Assembly: GCF_014863545.1 (NCBI RefSeq)
Contig: NZ_CP062260.1
Span: 2,542,001-2,606,000, forward strand
Direction: 5' to 3'
Source: Paenibacillus sp. JNUCC32
GTDB taxonomy: Bacteria > Bacillota > Bacilli > Paenibacillales > Paenibacillaceae
Length of the DNA stretch: 64,000 nt
Numbering within the stretch: the first letter of the stretch is position 1; the number at the start of each line of letters is the position of its first letter. Below the pieces are notes generated by a model that searched no databases, had not been told where the DNA came from, and saw only the letters and a program-made list of their open reading frames with translations. This document shows positions 15,901-24,707 of this stretch, one piece after another. A program made the position numbers and the translations under genes.

Positions 15901-18210
15901 TTAAGTACTGCGCTCGATGGCGCACTTCAGGCGGTACTCTTTCGGGGTCGTTCCATACCGGCGCTTGAACAGCCGATAGAAATAGCTTTCATTACCGAAG
16001 CCTACCTTCTCCATGATTTCGGCCACGGTCAATTGCTGCTGCTCCAGATACTGCTGGGCACGGGCAAGCCGAGTCGCGTTGATCTGGTCGACTACCGTCG
16101 CACCTTCCTGCGCCTTGAACACTTGCCCCAAATAGACGGAACTCATCTTCAGCATATCGGCGATCTTCTGCACGTTGAGGTCCGGATCGGCATAATGCTT
16201 ATCGATCATTTCCTTGACGGTATCCGCAAGCAGCCGGTTTTTATCCTCGCGTCCGCTCCTGCGCTGCTCGAACACCTCCCGCACGACGTCCAGGAGCACG
16301 CACTCGATCTCGTCCAGCGTCTCTTTTTCGAGAATGCGGCGGTTGATTGCCTGCAGATTGACCGACACCGGGTTCAAGTTGTTATTATTCATTTCACCAA
16401 GCGTATGGCTCAGCGTCATGGTCAAATGCAGCAGCGCCGAAAACATGCCGTCAAAGCTAAACTCGGCAAGATGCTCCCTCCAGCTCCGAATCGCTTGCTC
16501 CGTCTCGTCCGGATTGCCGCCCTTTAAGCCCTCCGTCAGCCGGCGTTCCAGTTCCTTCGGAATGGTAAGCGATTCGTTTCGCTCGTTCCTGCGGATCATC
16601 TCCGGCCGGATCACGGCGCCCTTACCGAATATCATGCGATAGTTGGAATGCCGGAGCGCCAGATTGTAATGTTTCGTAAGCTGGCGATAATCCTCGAAGG
16701 TATCGCTTAGCGTTACGGTGAACGTAATCCGATAGAAGCGGAGAATGGTTTGCTGAAGTTCACGGAAGCGTTCGTGCAAGGACTCGAGGTGACCGGAATC
16801 GCCCCCGACAACAAAAACGAGATGGCCGCTCTTCATATCCGCCGCTTCGCAGGAGCCGCCATGGCGCAGCAGTTCCTGGCCGATATTCGCGATGGCGAAG
16901 GAATAAAGCTCTTCCGCCCGGGGAACCGGCTGCAGGACCTGGCTTTGCAGGTCGTCGAGCTGCACAAGCGCAAGTCGAAGCGGCGACGGATGCACGATAT
17001 CGATCCCGTACTGCTCCTTCATCCGCATAAACGCTGCTTCGTCCATGCTGTCGCTTGTGCCGATCAGGCTCCGCAGATGATATAACTTGGCGATATTCCA
17101 TTGCGTGGCCCGCTCCTGTTCCAATCCTCTGAGCTTGCCGATCATTTCCGTTACGTTCTCCGTGATCAGGGACAGCTCATCCATGGCTTTGGCGTCTCCA
17201 CGTCCATCGTAGGGCACCAGCGTAAGCAGGCGTCCTACCGGTTTGTATAGCCGGAGCGAAATCAGTACGGACAGCAGCAAAGCCAGCACGGCCACGGACA
17301 ATGTCACGGCCATCTCCGTCCACCGCATCTGGCGGACGCTGCCCAGCACGTCGTCATAGTCTTGAAGGCTGATGATCTGCCAGTCGTTTAAACCTTTGCT
17401 TAAATAGGTGACCTTATATTTCTTATCGCCTTGTTGATGGATGAAGGAGTCCGGTGCATGGTTTGCCGAGCCCATCCGTCCGAGTAAATCTCTCTTGATG
17501 TCCAGCCCGGGCGGTAGCTTGCGGTCGCCCGCCATCAGCACTTGACCATTGCCGTCCGTAACGAACAGGACGTCGTTTTCCCGTTCGGCGACCCGATTAA
17601 GCGCTTTCACATTGTCCAGCATCCACCCCGGCTTCACGGTCAAGATCAGCGCGTTCCGATTGACGGAACCGAGGCTCGGCCCATCATATATGAAAAATGC
17701 GAACACGTCGATGCCTTCGTTCTCCCCGTCGAGATCGAGCGGAATGAGCTGCAGCTTCGGCAGGTCCGCACGAGCGTCCATGTAATCTTCCAATGCGCCG
17801 TAAAGGACGCGCGTATCCATATCATGGCTCAGCGACGAGAAAAAACGGCCCTGTTTGCCGTTATAAAAAACGGCGGCGTGCAAGTACGGGGAAGCAGCAA
17901 CCGTGCGGTTCAAACGTTCGATCTTCAGGATGCTCTGCTTATAATCCGCCCCGGATTTCAGTGCGATGAGCTCTTCGTCGTTATACAGCGATACCGCCAA
18001 ATCCTTCACGATCCCGTTCATGTTCTCAATGTTGTAGTTGATTTGGGTGAGCAGCTTGACGTCGGCCTCATGCTGGAGGCTCAACACTTTGTCACGGGCG
18101 GCGGCGTTCAGAAAGAGGGAGGCGATGGCGAGCATGGCGACGACGAGCATAAAGCTCAGGATAATCCGCTGCAAATATTTGCGAGAGCGGAGGGTTTGCA
18201 GCAAGTTCAT
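15901..18210 (-). CDS. Membrane-bound AraC-family regulator with extracellular sensor domain
   Basis: 769-residue one-protein sensor-regulator. A membrane helix (IILSFMLVVAMLAIASLFL, about 16-35), a long extracellular Cache-like domain, a second helix near 305-325 (LSVAVLALLLSVLISL), a linker and a C-terminal AraC pair of helix-turn-helix motifs (IADMLKMSSVYLGQVFK; IMEKVGFGNESYFYRLFKRR). It should bind a sugar or binding protein outside and activate the adjacent importer operon directly at DNA. The ATG at 18210 is preferred because GGAGAG sits seven bases upstream; a TTG 18 bases earlier overlaps that site. It lies upstream of the permease operon in the same direction with its own terminator. 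Confidence 0.92.
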   Translation of the reverse strand: MNLLQTLRSRKYLQRIILSFMLVVAMLAIASLFLNAAARDKVLSLQHEADVKLLTQINYNIENMNGIVKDLAVSLYNDEELIALKSGADYKQSILKIERLNRTVAASPYLHAAVFYNGKQGRFFSSLSHDMDTRVLYGALEDYMDARADLPKLQLIPLDLDGENEGIDVFAFFIYDGPSLGSVNRNALILTVKPGWMLDNVKALNRVAERENDVLFVTDGNGQVLMAGDRKLPPGLDIKRDLLGRMGSANHAPDSFIHQQGDKKYKVTYLSKGLNDWQIISLQDYDDVLGSVRQMRWTEMAVTLSVAVLALLLSVLISLRLYKPVGRLLTLVPYDGRGDAKAMDELSLITENVTEMIGKLRGLEQERATQWNIAKLYHLRSLIGTSDSMDEAAFMRMKEQYGIDIVHPSPLRLALVQLDDLQSQVLQPVPRAEELYSFAIANIGQELLRHGGSCEAADMKSGHLVFVVGGDSGHLESLHERFRELQQTILRFYRITFTVTLSDTFEDYRQLTKHYNLALRHSNYRMIFGKGAVIRPEMIRRNERNESLTIPKELERRLTEGLKGGNPDETEQAIRSWREHLAEFSFDGMFSALLHLTMTLSHTLGEMNNNNLNPVSVNLQAINRRILEKETLDEIECVLLDVVREVFEQRRSGREDKNRLLADTVKEMIDKHYADPDLNVQKIADMLKMSSVYLGQVFKAQEGATVVDQINATRLARAQQYLEQQQLTVAEIMEKVGFGNESYFYRLFKRRYGTTPKEYRLKCAIERST

Positions 18211-18350
18211 GGGACCACTCTCCTGCAAGTTTAGGTGGCTTTACTATAAGCCGCCGGGATTTTCATTGTCAATCTGCATTTTCGAAATATTACCCTGTAC
18301 GGGATACGCACTGACCGTATCTCTGGGTATTGTCGTATGATCAGGGCCGC

Positions 18351-19253
18351 TCAGGTGACCCGCCCCTCGCCATCCCTCTTCTGCCGAAGCATTTGCCGAT
18401 AAGCACCTGGCGTCATGCCAACCTTGGCGGTAAACAGGCGCGTCATGTAGTTCGAATCGCGGATTCCCACGCGTTCCGCGATCTCGGAAATGCCAAGCAC
18501 CGTGCCGCCAAGCAGTTTCTTGGCCTCCTCCAGGCGCAGGTGCAGCACGTACTGCAGTGGCGTTTTGCCGATATGCCTCTTCATGCATCTTGCGATATAA
18601 CTCGCTTGGAAGTGGAGCTTTTCCTCCAGCGCGGCCCGTTCAAACGGCTCCTTCCAATGTTCGTTCAAATAGGCTGCGGCGGCCTGGGCCAGCCGGACGG
18701 AAGGCTCCGGCTCGGATGTCCGGGCGCAGCCAGCCTGCAGCGCGGCAAACAGCTCGGTCAGCAAAAGGTGGAGCTGGAGCGCATTTTCCCCGTTCAGTCT
18801 GTTGTGGGTATCGTTCAATCCGCGCAGCATCGGCTCCAAGGTTTGCACCTCGAAGGGCGCAAACTTCGGCAAGTACATGCGCTGCTGCGGAGAAGGCTCA
18901 ACGTCTTCTACCGTGCCTTTGGACAGCAGGTTCGACCAGGGAATATCTTCCCGACGGATGCGCGCGGCCGGATGACCATGAATGAAATGCACCCAATAAA
19001 TCTCCGTATGCTCCGAGCAGGCTCGGTGTCCGACATGCGGCAGTCCCGCTTCCAGCACCAGCAGCTTTCCCGCGCCGACCTCATACTCCGTCTGTTCTTC
19101 CGTCATATAGAGCGTTCCTTTCGTGACCAGAAGCAGGTCATAAACGCCGAAGGTGCGGGCGAAATGCCTGTCTCCCGGCTTCCATACGGCATGTCCGGCC
19201 GTAACGAATTGCGGCAGCGGCGGTATGGCGAATTCTAAGCACATCACAGCCAT
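18351..19253 (-). CDS. AraC family transcriptional regulator with cupin-like sensor domain
   Basis: 300 residues. The N-terminal half is a cupin-like ligand domain (VYDLLLVTKGTLYMTEE; GKLLVLEAGLPHVG), and the C-terminal 100 residues are the AraC DNA-binding pair (LEEKLHFQASYIARCMKRHI; IAERVGIRDSNYMTRLF). It is divergent from the GHL6-type glycosidase gene, its likely target. AAGGAGGGG is only about two bases before the ATG at 19253, so GTG at 19247 or ATG at 19244 may be the true start; this changes three residues at most. The 122-bp gap to the downstream sensor gene suggests separate or loosely linked transcription. Confidence 0.88.
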   Translation of the reverse strand: MAVMCLEFAIPPLPQFVTAGHAVWKPGDRHFARTFGVYDLLLVTKGTLYMTEEQTEYEVGAGKLLVLEAGLPHVGHRACSEHTEIYWVHFIHGHPAARIRREDIPWSNLLSKGTVEDVEPSPQQRMYLPKFAPFEVQTLEPMLRGLNDTHNRLNGENALQLHLLLTELFAALQAGCARTSEPEPSVRLAQAAAAYLNEHWKEPFERAALEEKLHFQASYIARCMKRHIGKTPLQYVLHLRLEEAKKLLGGTVLGISEIAERVGIRDSNYMTRLFTAKVGMTPGAYRQMLRQKRDGEGRVT

Positions 19254-19270
19254 CCCCTCCTTTTCGCAAG

Positions 19271-19299
19271 TTCATTTTGTGCTAATCAAAGTCTATATT
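19271..19299 (+). promoter_or_regulatory. Candidate promoter of the GHL6-type glycosidase gene
   Basis: TTCATT (19271-19276), 17 bp, TATATT (19294-19299), about 80 bp before the start codon and divergent from the AraC gene. Confidence 0.45.
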
Positions 19300-19382
19300 A
19301 TCACTGGTTGCCCGCATGAAAAAGAGGTACATTTGATCACGAGAAACCGCTCTCATATAGCGACTAAGGAGGCTGTTTACGT

Positions 19383-21368
19383 ATGCGTTTTCGTCAGGTT
19401 CATCTCGACTTCCATACATCCGAGGCCATTCCCGGCATCGGTAGCCGGTTTTCAAAACCCCAGTTTCAGAACATGCTGCGCGCTGGGCATGTCGATTCCA
19501 TCACCGTGTTTTCTAAATGCCATCACGGCTGGGCTTACCATCCGAGCGAAGCCAATGAAACGCACCCACATCTCTCATTCGATCTGCTGGGCGAAATGAT
19601 CTCGGCTGCCCATGAAATCGGCGTCAAGACGCCGGTGTACTTATCCGCGGGGCTGGACGAAAAGCTGGCGCGGCGCCATCCCGAATGGCTGATCCGCGAC
19701 GCGGAAGACCGTACACGCTGGGCAAAAGATTTCATGACGCCCGGTTACCATGAATTTTGCTTCAACACGCCTTACCTGGACATCTTGCTGGCGCAAATCC
19801 GCGAGGTAGTTTCCAGGTATGATGCGGACGGCATTTTTCTTGACATCGTCGGAATCCGTCAATGCCGGTGCCAGCATTGCGTGACCGCGCTGCAATCAGC
19901 GGGTCATGACCCTCGCGATGAAGCTGCCGTTGCCGCGTTAGGCGAATCCACCTACCTGAACTATGCCCGCCGGGTAAGAGAAACGATCGATGAGATCAAA
20001 CCCGGTCTGCCGGTATTCCATAACAGCGGCCATCAACGTCGCGGCCGCCGCGACCTTGCTCAAGTCAACAGCCATTTGGAACTCGAATCGCTTCCTACCG
20101 GAGGCTGGGGTTACGATCACTTTCCGCTGTCCGCACGCTATGCACAGACGCTAGGCATGGACTATCTCGGCATGACGGGCAAATTCCATACCTCCTGGGG
20201 CGAATTCGGCGGTTACAAGCATCCGAACGCACTGCGCTTCGAAACGGCGCTCAGTCTCGCCCATGGCGCCAAGTGCTCGATCGGTGACCAGCTTCATCCT
20301 TCGGGTCTTATGGATGAAGCAACCTACGCCTTGATCGGCACAGCCTATGCGGAGGTGGAAGCGAAAGAGCCTTGGTGCAGCGCAACCTCTTCCGTGGCGG
20401 ACATCGCCGTCCTGTCGCTGGAGGCTGCTTGGGAGGCTTGCCCGGAAGCACGGAAGTCGAATGACCGGAACAACCTGGCGGATGCCGGTGCGGTACGCAT
20501 CCTGACCGAAGGGCATTACCTTTACGACATCGTGGATGCAAGTGCTGATTTTAGCCTCTACAACGTGCTGATTCTGCCGGACGAGGTACCGATATGGCCC
20601 GAATTGGAAGAGGACATCCGTGCATTCACCGCGGGCGGAGGAAAAGTTCTAGCCTCGGGTCGTTCGGGCTTGAATGCGGCAGGCGACGCGTTTGCACTGG
20701 ATCTCGGATTGAACTGGCAGGGCCAGAGCCCATACCGTCCGTCTTATTTCCGCCCGGACTTTGTTCCAGGACCTCTCATGCCTGCATCGTACGTAATGTA
20801 CGGTGAAGGTCAGCTGGTTGAATTGAACGGCGGCCGAACGTTTGGCAGCCGGGAGAACCCGTACTTCAACCGCGATGTGTTCACGTTCTGCTCACATCAG
20901 CACACGCCAAGCGACGGAGAAGACGGCGGCCCGGGGATGATCGAGAGCACAAACGGCATCTACATCGCATGGAATGTGTTCGGCGACTATGCGGACAACG
21001 GCCATCTCATTCTGAAGGAGATGGTATTGCATGCGATCGACCGGCTCCTGCCGCAGCCTACTCTGCGCTGCGATTTGCCGGCACGGGGCATCGCAACGCT
21101 GCAGTATCAGCAGGAAGAAAACCGCTATATCAATCACCTTCTCTATGCTTCTCCTGTCCTGAAGGGGCGCATTGAAGTCATCGAGGACATCGTACCGCTG
21201 CGGGATGTTTCCGTCCGCTTGCGCCTCCCTGCGGCGCCTTCGATCCGGCGGGTCTATCTGGCCCCCTCGATGGAAGAGCTTCCTTATACCATTGGGAGTC
21301 AGGGGGAGATCAACTATACGGTTCCCAATCTGGATAATCATCAAATGGTTGTGCTGGAACTGGCGTAA
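19383..21368 (+). CDS. GHL6-type glycosidase with beta-galactosidase trimerisation-like domain
   Basis: 661-residue cytoplasmic protein. The N-terminal half is a TIM-barrel of the hypothetical glycosyl hydrolase 6 kind: HLDFHTSEAIPGIGSRF, then YDADGIFLDIV at about 155-165, followed by a Cys pair (CRCQHC) and a barrel region rich in aromatic residues. The region after about 340 resembles the GATase-like trimerisation domain of GH42 enzymes (YNVLILPDEVPIW; FTAGGGKVLASGRSG; RENPYFNRDVFTFCSHQHTP). AAGGAGG lies ten bases before the ATG. It is divergent from the AraC regulator and likely acts on sugars delivered by the neighbouring importer. The GHL6 family has weak biochemical characterisation, so the reaction is not stated. 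Confidence 0.78.
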   Translation: MRFRQVHLDFHTSEAIPGIGSRFSKPQFQNMLRAGHVDSITVFSKCHHGWAYHPSEANETHPHLSFDLLGEMISAAHEIGVKTPVYLSAGLDEKLARRHPEWLIRDAEDRTRWAKDFMTPGYHEFCFNTPYLDILLAQIREVVSRYDADGIFLDIVGIRQCRCQHCVTALQSAGHDPRDEAAVAALGESTYLNYARRVRETIDEIKPGLPVFHNSGHQRRGRRDLAQVNSHLELESLPTGGWGYDHFPLSARYAQTLGMDYLGMTGKFHTSWGEFGGYKHPNALRFETALSLAHGAKCSIGDQLHPSGLMDEATYALIGTAYAEVEAKEPWCSATSSVADIAVLSLEAAWEACPEARKSNDRNNLADAGAVRILTEGHYLYDIVDASADFSLYNVLILPDEVPIWPELEEDIRAFTAGGGKVLASGRSGLNAAGDAFALDLGLNWQGQSPYRPSYFRPDFVPGPLMPASYVMYGEGQLVELNGGRTFGSRENPYFNRDVFTFCSHQHTPSDGEDGGPGMIESTNGIYIAWNVFGDYADNGHLILKEMVLHAIDRLLPQPTLRCDLPARGIATLQYQQEENRYINHLLYASPVLKGRIEVIEDIVPLRDVSVRLRLPAAPSIRRVYLAPSMEELPYTIGSQGEINYTVPNLDNHQMVVLELA

Positions 21369-21419
21369 ACAACATGCTTGCCTTCATGATGAGGGAACAG
21401 TTCTTCCATATGATACAAG

Positions 21420-21445
21420 CAGCCGCAGTCTGGAGACTGCGGCTG
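21420..21445 (+). terminator. Strong hairpin after the GHL6-type gene
   Basis: CAGCCGCAGTCT and AGACTGCGGCTG with two central bases: a perfect 12-bp stem about 50 bp past the stop. There is no proper T-run, so it may act as an mRNA 3' end or a weak terminator. Nothing else recognisable lies in 21369-21661. Confidence 0.5.
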
Positions 21446-21661
21446 TTCGCATCATATCGGTTCATTTGCAGGTCTTTCATGTTACCTGCTCACCTTTCTT
21501 TCGTCATGTGGCGAACGAATGTCAGCTGCTAAGCCGTTCTGAAGCTGGGTGCATTTGCTTAGTAATCGGATTATACATATTCTAGCAGAACGGAATTGCG
21601 ATGAGAACCAGGTACGTAACAAGGAAAGAAGATAGCGCGAATGGCGTTTACGTTCCTCGAT

Positions 21662-22684
21662 TTATTCTATGACAGCGGAAAGCACGCCTTCCTTTATCAA
21701 GGTCCATCGATCCCGCGGATTGGCGATAAAGGACGATGCAATCGCTACAACCATATCTTTATCCGGAATGCAGCAGATGATATTGCCTCCATCGCCTACG
21801 GCCGAATATGTATAAATTCCGTCCTCATCCCTCAGCCACCACAAATAACCGTATTGGTTAGCGTTCATCGCCGTTGATTGGTCTATCCAATCTCCCGGTA
21901 TAATCGGTTGTCCGTCCCATAGGCCGCGGTTCAGGTACAGAAAACCGAAACGCGCCATATCGCGCGGGCTTAACGTAAGGCCCCATCCACCCGTGGTGTT
22001 GCCGCCGGGGTCTTTGACCCATCCCCTGACGTCTTTACCGAATAAATGATCAAATCCGAATGATCCCATGTCATGATCCGGGATTTCGGTCATGCCAATC
22101 GGTTTAAACAAGTGTTCGTTCGCAAAGGCGCGTGCGCTTTTTCCGGTGGTGCGGGTGATAATGGCTGACAGCAGGTGCACTCCTGCGGTGGAATATTTGA
22201 ACGCTCCCAGGGTTCCGCCTTCCCCCAGCATATCAAGCGTATATGCTACCCAATCAGGCTGCATGCACATTTTGTCCAATGGCTCGCGCCAGTCCTCAAA
22301 GGGATACGGAGCCGTCATCGTAAGAAGATGGCGAAGCGTAATGTCTTGTATTTGCCGATCAGCGGACTTGTGTTCATATTCGGGGAAGAAATCCAGCACC
22401 TTTTGATCCGAATTGTCAATATAACCGGCACCGATGGCAATGCCTATGAGGGCGGATAAAACGCTCTTGGTGACCGATGCCACATGGTGGGTATCCTCCG
22501 GGCCGCAACCATGATCGTATTTTTCATATGCGATATATCCGTTTCTCACCACGACCATACCGTTGATGTTGCCGTATTCGGATGGGATCAAAGCATCAAG
22601 GTCCGAAAGCTTGCCGGCATCCAAACTCAAGGCTTCAGGGGCAGCGGCTTGCCATGCCTTCGTTGGCCAATACTCTCTCTTCAT
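21662..22684 (-). CDS. Beta-lactamase-fold serine hydrolase (class C family)
   Basis: 340 residues, no signal peptide. The SxxK catalytic pair is S70-V-T-K73 (HHVASVTKSVLSALIG), and the position of the YxN motif reads Y164-S-T (KYSTAGVHLL), a Thr replacing the usual Asn. WGLTLSPRDMARFG and NANQYGYLWW fit the EstB/PBP4*-like group of esterases and peptidases. The start overlaps the MerR stop by one base (TAATG), so the two genes are translationally coupled and probably form one MerR-controlled unit. Substrate unknown; this is not evidence of antibiotic resistance. Confidence 0.88.
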   Translation of the reverse strand: MKREYWPTKAWQAAAPEALSLDAGKLSDLDALIPSEYGNINGMVVVRNGYIAYEKYDHGCGPEDTHHVASVTKSVLSALIGIAIGAGYIDNSDQKVLDFFPEYEHKSADRQIQDITLRHLLTMTAPYPFEDWREPLDKMCMQPDWVAYTLDMLGEGGTLGAFKYSTAGVHLLSAIITRTTGKSARAFANEHLFKPIGMTEIPDHDMGSFGFDHLFGKDVRGWVKDPGGNTTGGWGLTLSPRDMARFGFLYLNRGLWDGQPIIPGDWIDQSTAMNANQYGYLWWLRDEDGIYTYSAVGDGGNIICCIPDKDMVVAIASSFIANPRDRWTLIKEGVLSAVIE

Positions 22685-23532
22685 TAGAGATACCTCGCAT
22701 TTTTTATTTGTTTTTTCGACACGGGAAAATAGACCTCAGTAACCAAGTGCTCGGCAGCCGTGGCTTGATTCGGATCGGTTACATAGATTTCATACGGGGA
22801 TTGGCGCAATGCGTATCCCTCTTCTTCTATCCATTCCCTGAGCCTGGCATATACCGATGTCAAATCCGAATAGGAACCCTTCCAAACAGACTTGGCACAT
22901 CGTCCTCCCTCCAGGTCCCTCGTTCCAATAACCCTCTCCTTGACCGGGAGGGCAAACTCGGTGTCATTGCCTGCGGGATTGTATTCGGAGCTGTGATAAA
23001 TCGTCATGGGCGTACCAACCAATGTAAGCTTCTCCTTGGCAATCTGTTCATATAACCCGCTAAAATACCTGCCATAACCCAGAGCATAATCCTCCCTGCT
23101 CATCATCCGGCGAATGAAAAGAAGATGCATTGGCGCCCGATCCACAAGCTGCACTTCAATTCGATTCAGGTACGACATCACGTCGATGCCCTTTTCCAGA
23201 CTCAGGATATCCTGGTCCATTCGGTTCAGGGCATGATGATACATATCTAATTTGTGCTGGACTTCCCGACGCTTGCGGTGAAGGGCCGTGTAAAGCTTCT
23301 CATCCGAGTGACCCGGTTCCCCCGCTAAGATTTCTTTGATTTCGTCCAGTGAAAAATGGTAAGACTTCAACCGGTTAATATAGAGCATTCTCTTTAGCTG
23401 ACCGATGGAATAATACCTATACCCGTTTTCCGGACTGATCTGATCCGGATGAATTAATCCGATTTCATCGTAATACCGAAGCGTCTTCGTCGATACTTCG
23501 CATAGTTTGGAGAATTCCCCGATCGGCAGCAA
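22684..23532 (-). CDS. MerR family regulator with GyrI-like ligand domain
   Basis: 282 residues: an N-terminal MerR winged helix (IGEFSKLCEVSTKTLRYYDE; LIHPDQ; GYRYYS), a coiled-coil at about 80-120, and a C-terminal effector domain of the GyrI/BmrR kind (YEIYVTDP, EVYFPV). Such regulators bind bulky hydrophobic cations or metabolites and remodel promoters with long spacers. Translation starts at TTG (23532) with AGGTGG four bases before it. A canonical 19-bp-spacer promoter lies about 45 bp upstream, so autoregulation and control of the coupled serine hydrolase gene is likely. Confidence 0.9.
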   Translation of the reverse strand: MLPIGEFSKLCEVSTKTLRYYDEIGLIHPDQISPENGYRYYSIGQLKRMLYINRLKSYHFSLDEIKEILAGEPGHSDEKLYTALHRKRREVQHKLDMYHHALNRMDQDILSLEKGIDVMSYLNRIEVQLVDRAPMHLLFIRRMMSREDYALGYGRYFSGLYEQIAKEKLTLVGTPMTIYHSSEYNPAGNDTEFALPVKERVIGTRDLEGGRCAKSVWKGSYSDLTSVYARLREWIEEEGYALRQSPYEIYVTDPNQATAAEHLVTEVYFPVSKKQIKNARYL

Positions 23533-23573
23533 GGATCCACCTCTTTCCGTATATAGACTCTTGGTTCAAGATC

Positions 23574-23604
23574 ACTTTACACCTTGCCCTTAGGGCAAAG
23601 TCCA
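23574..23604 (-). promoter_or_regulatory. MerR-type promoter with 19-bp spacer and palindrome
   Basis: Leftward: TGGACT (23604-23599), 19 bp, TAAAGT (23579-23574). The spacer holds TTGCCC-TAA-GGGCAA, a near-perfect dyad centred between the hexamers, exactly the geometry MerR activators untwist. It reads into the MerR gene. Confidence 0.75.
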
Positions 23605-23649
23605 CTGCTAATTTGTAAAATGGAATCCCTGATCTTCCTCGCCTCCGTA

Positions 23650-24429
23650 CTACACCTGAGGAAGATCTTCCGGCAGTTCCCCGGTGTTCAGCCACTTCCC
23701 CGTTACACGGTTGAATAATGCCGGATCGGCAAGCGGTATGCCGTGCCCGATACCGGGAAACACGATCCCCTCCGCAAGGTTGGATAGCTGCACGAGGTCC
23801 CTGGCTGATTTTTTAACGCTGGCTCTTTCCTTCTCCCCGACCGTGACCAATACCTTCGTCGAAGATTCTTTGATGCTTGGAGAGATTGCATAGGACATGT
23901 TTTCCTTGAGCACCGAAACCAGCAGCTCCGAGGGCATATGCAGGGATTCCGAATAATACTGTTCAAAATCATCCCGATTCACGTACAGCGTGCTTGCCTG
24001 CCATCTGGAGAACCATCGGTATTTGGTCAGCGGAAAGGTCATTCGTACAGAAGGTTCGATCAGCTTGAGCGCAGCCGGCATCGGCCTAAGCAAAGCGCTG
24101 TTTACGATTGCGTAATCGATGAGTTGAGGTCGTTGGCACATCATTTCCACGAGAATCTGCGCCCCCAAGGAAAAACCGAATACAATAATTTCCCTTCCGT
24201 CCGCCTTATTCGAGATGACCTCATTGATCTGGGCTGCAGTGCGTTTTATAGAAAAGGGCCCGTTGGCGGAGCTGCCGCCGTGTCCGGGTAAATCGGGAAC
24301 CAGGCAGTAATCGTCTTTAAAAAAGGGAAGCTGCTTGTTCCACATCCAGCCGCTTACCCCGCCCCCATGCAAAAATACGATCATCCTTGACGCATGAATG
24401 TTTCCGCTCTCCTTCATGAATAAGTTCAT
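23650..24429 (-). CDS. Alpha/beta hydrolase
   Basis: 259-residue soluble hydrolase. The oxyanion region is FLHGGGVSG, the DLPGHG loop is present, and the nucleophile elbow is GFSLGA (Ser near residue 86). The C-terminal histidine is probably in GIGHGIPLAD. ATG at 24429 is chosen because GGGGAT precedes it; the ATG at 24453 lies before that site. The gene ends about 45 bp before the MerR promoter and points the same way. Substrate not deducible. Confidence 0.87.
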   Translation of the reverse strand: MNLFMKESGNIHASRMIVFLHGGGVSGWMWNKQLPFFKDDYCLVPDLPGHGGSSANGPFSIKRTAAQINEVISNKADGREIIVFGFSLGAQILVEMMCQRPQLIDYAIVNSALLRPMPAALKLIEPSVRMTFPLTKYRWFSRWQASTLYVNRDDFEQYYSESLHMPSELLVSVLKENMSYAISPSIKESSTKVLVTVGEKERASVKKSARDLVQLSNLAEGIVFPGIGHGIPLADPALFNRVTGKWLNTGELPEDLPQV

Positions 24430-24514
24430 TGTATCATCCCCAATATATAACATTTACTATTAATACAATTATAGTATATGAATCCGAAGATTTAACAGAC
24501 TTTTTAAAATTTTA

Positions 24515-24543
24515 TTATACTTTTAAAAGATTCATGGTATAAA
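24515..24543 (+). promoter_or_regulatory. Promoter of the SLH serine hydrolase gene with long leader
   Basis: TTATAC (24515-24520), 17 bp, TATAAA (24538-24543). The start codon is about 160 bp further on, leaving a long untranslated leader with no open frame I can support. Confidence 0.5.
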
Positions 24544-24707
24544 TTATGCATTGCACGGCTTGCCAATACAATTCCCTGGACCAAAGTCGAGTCTGGTTTC
24601 CTGCCGCGGATCCAATTCAAACTCCTTCTTGGGACTGTTCTTCCTCCTCCCTGCATGGTCTACCATTAAGTGGAAATCCAATGCATATGTGATAAGGAGA
24701 GGAACCC

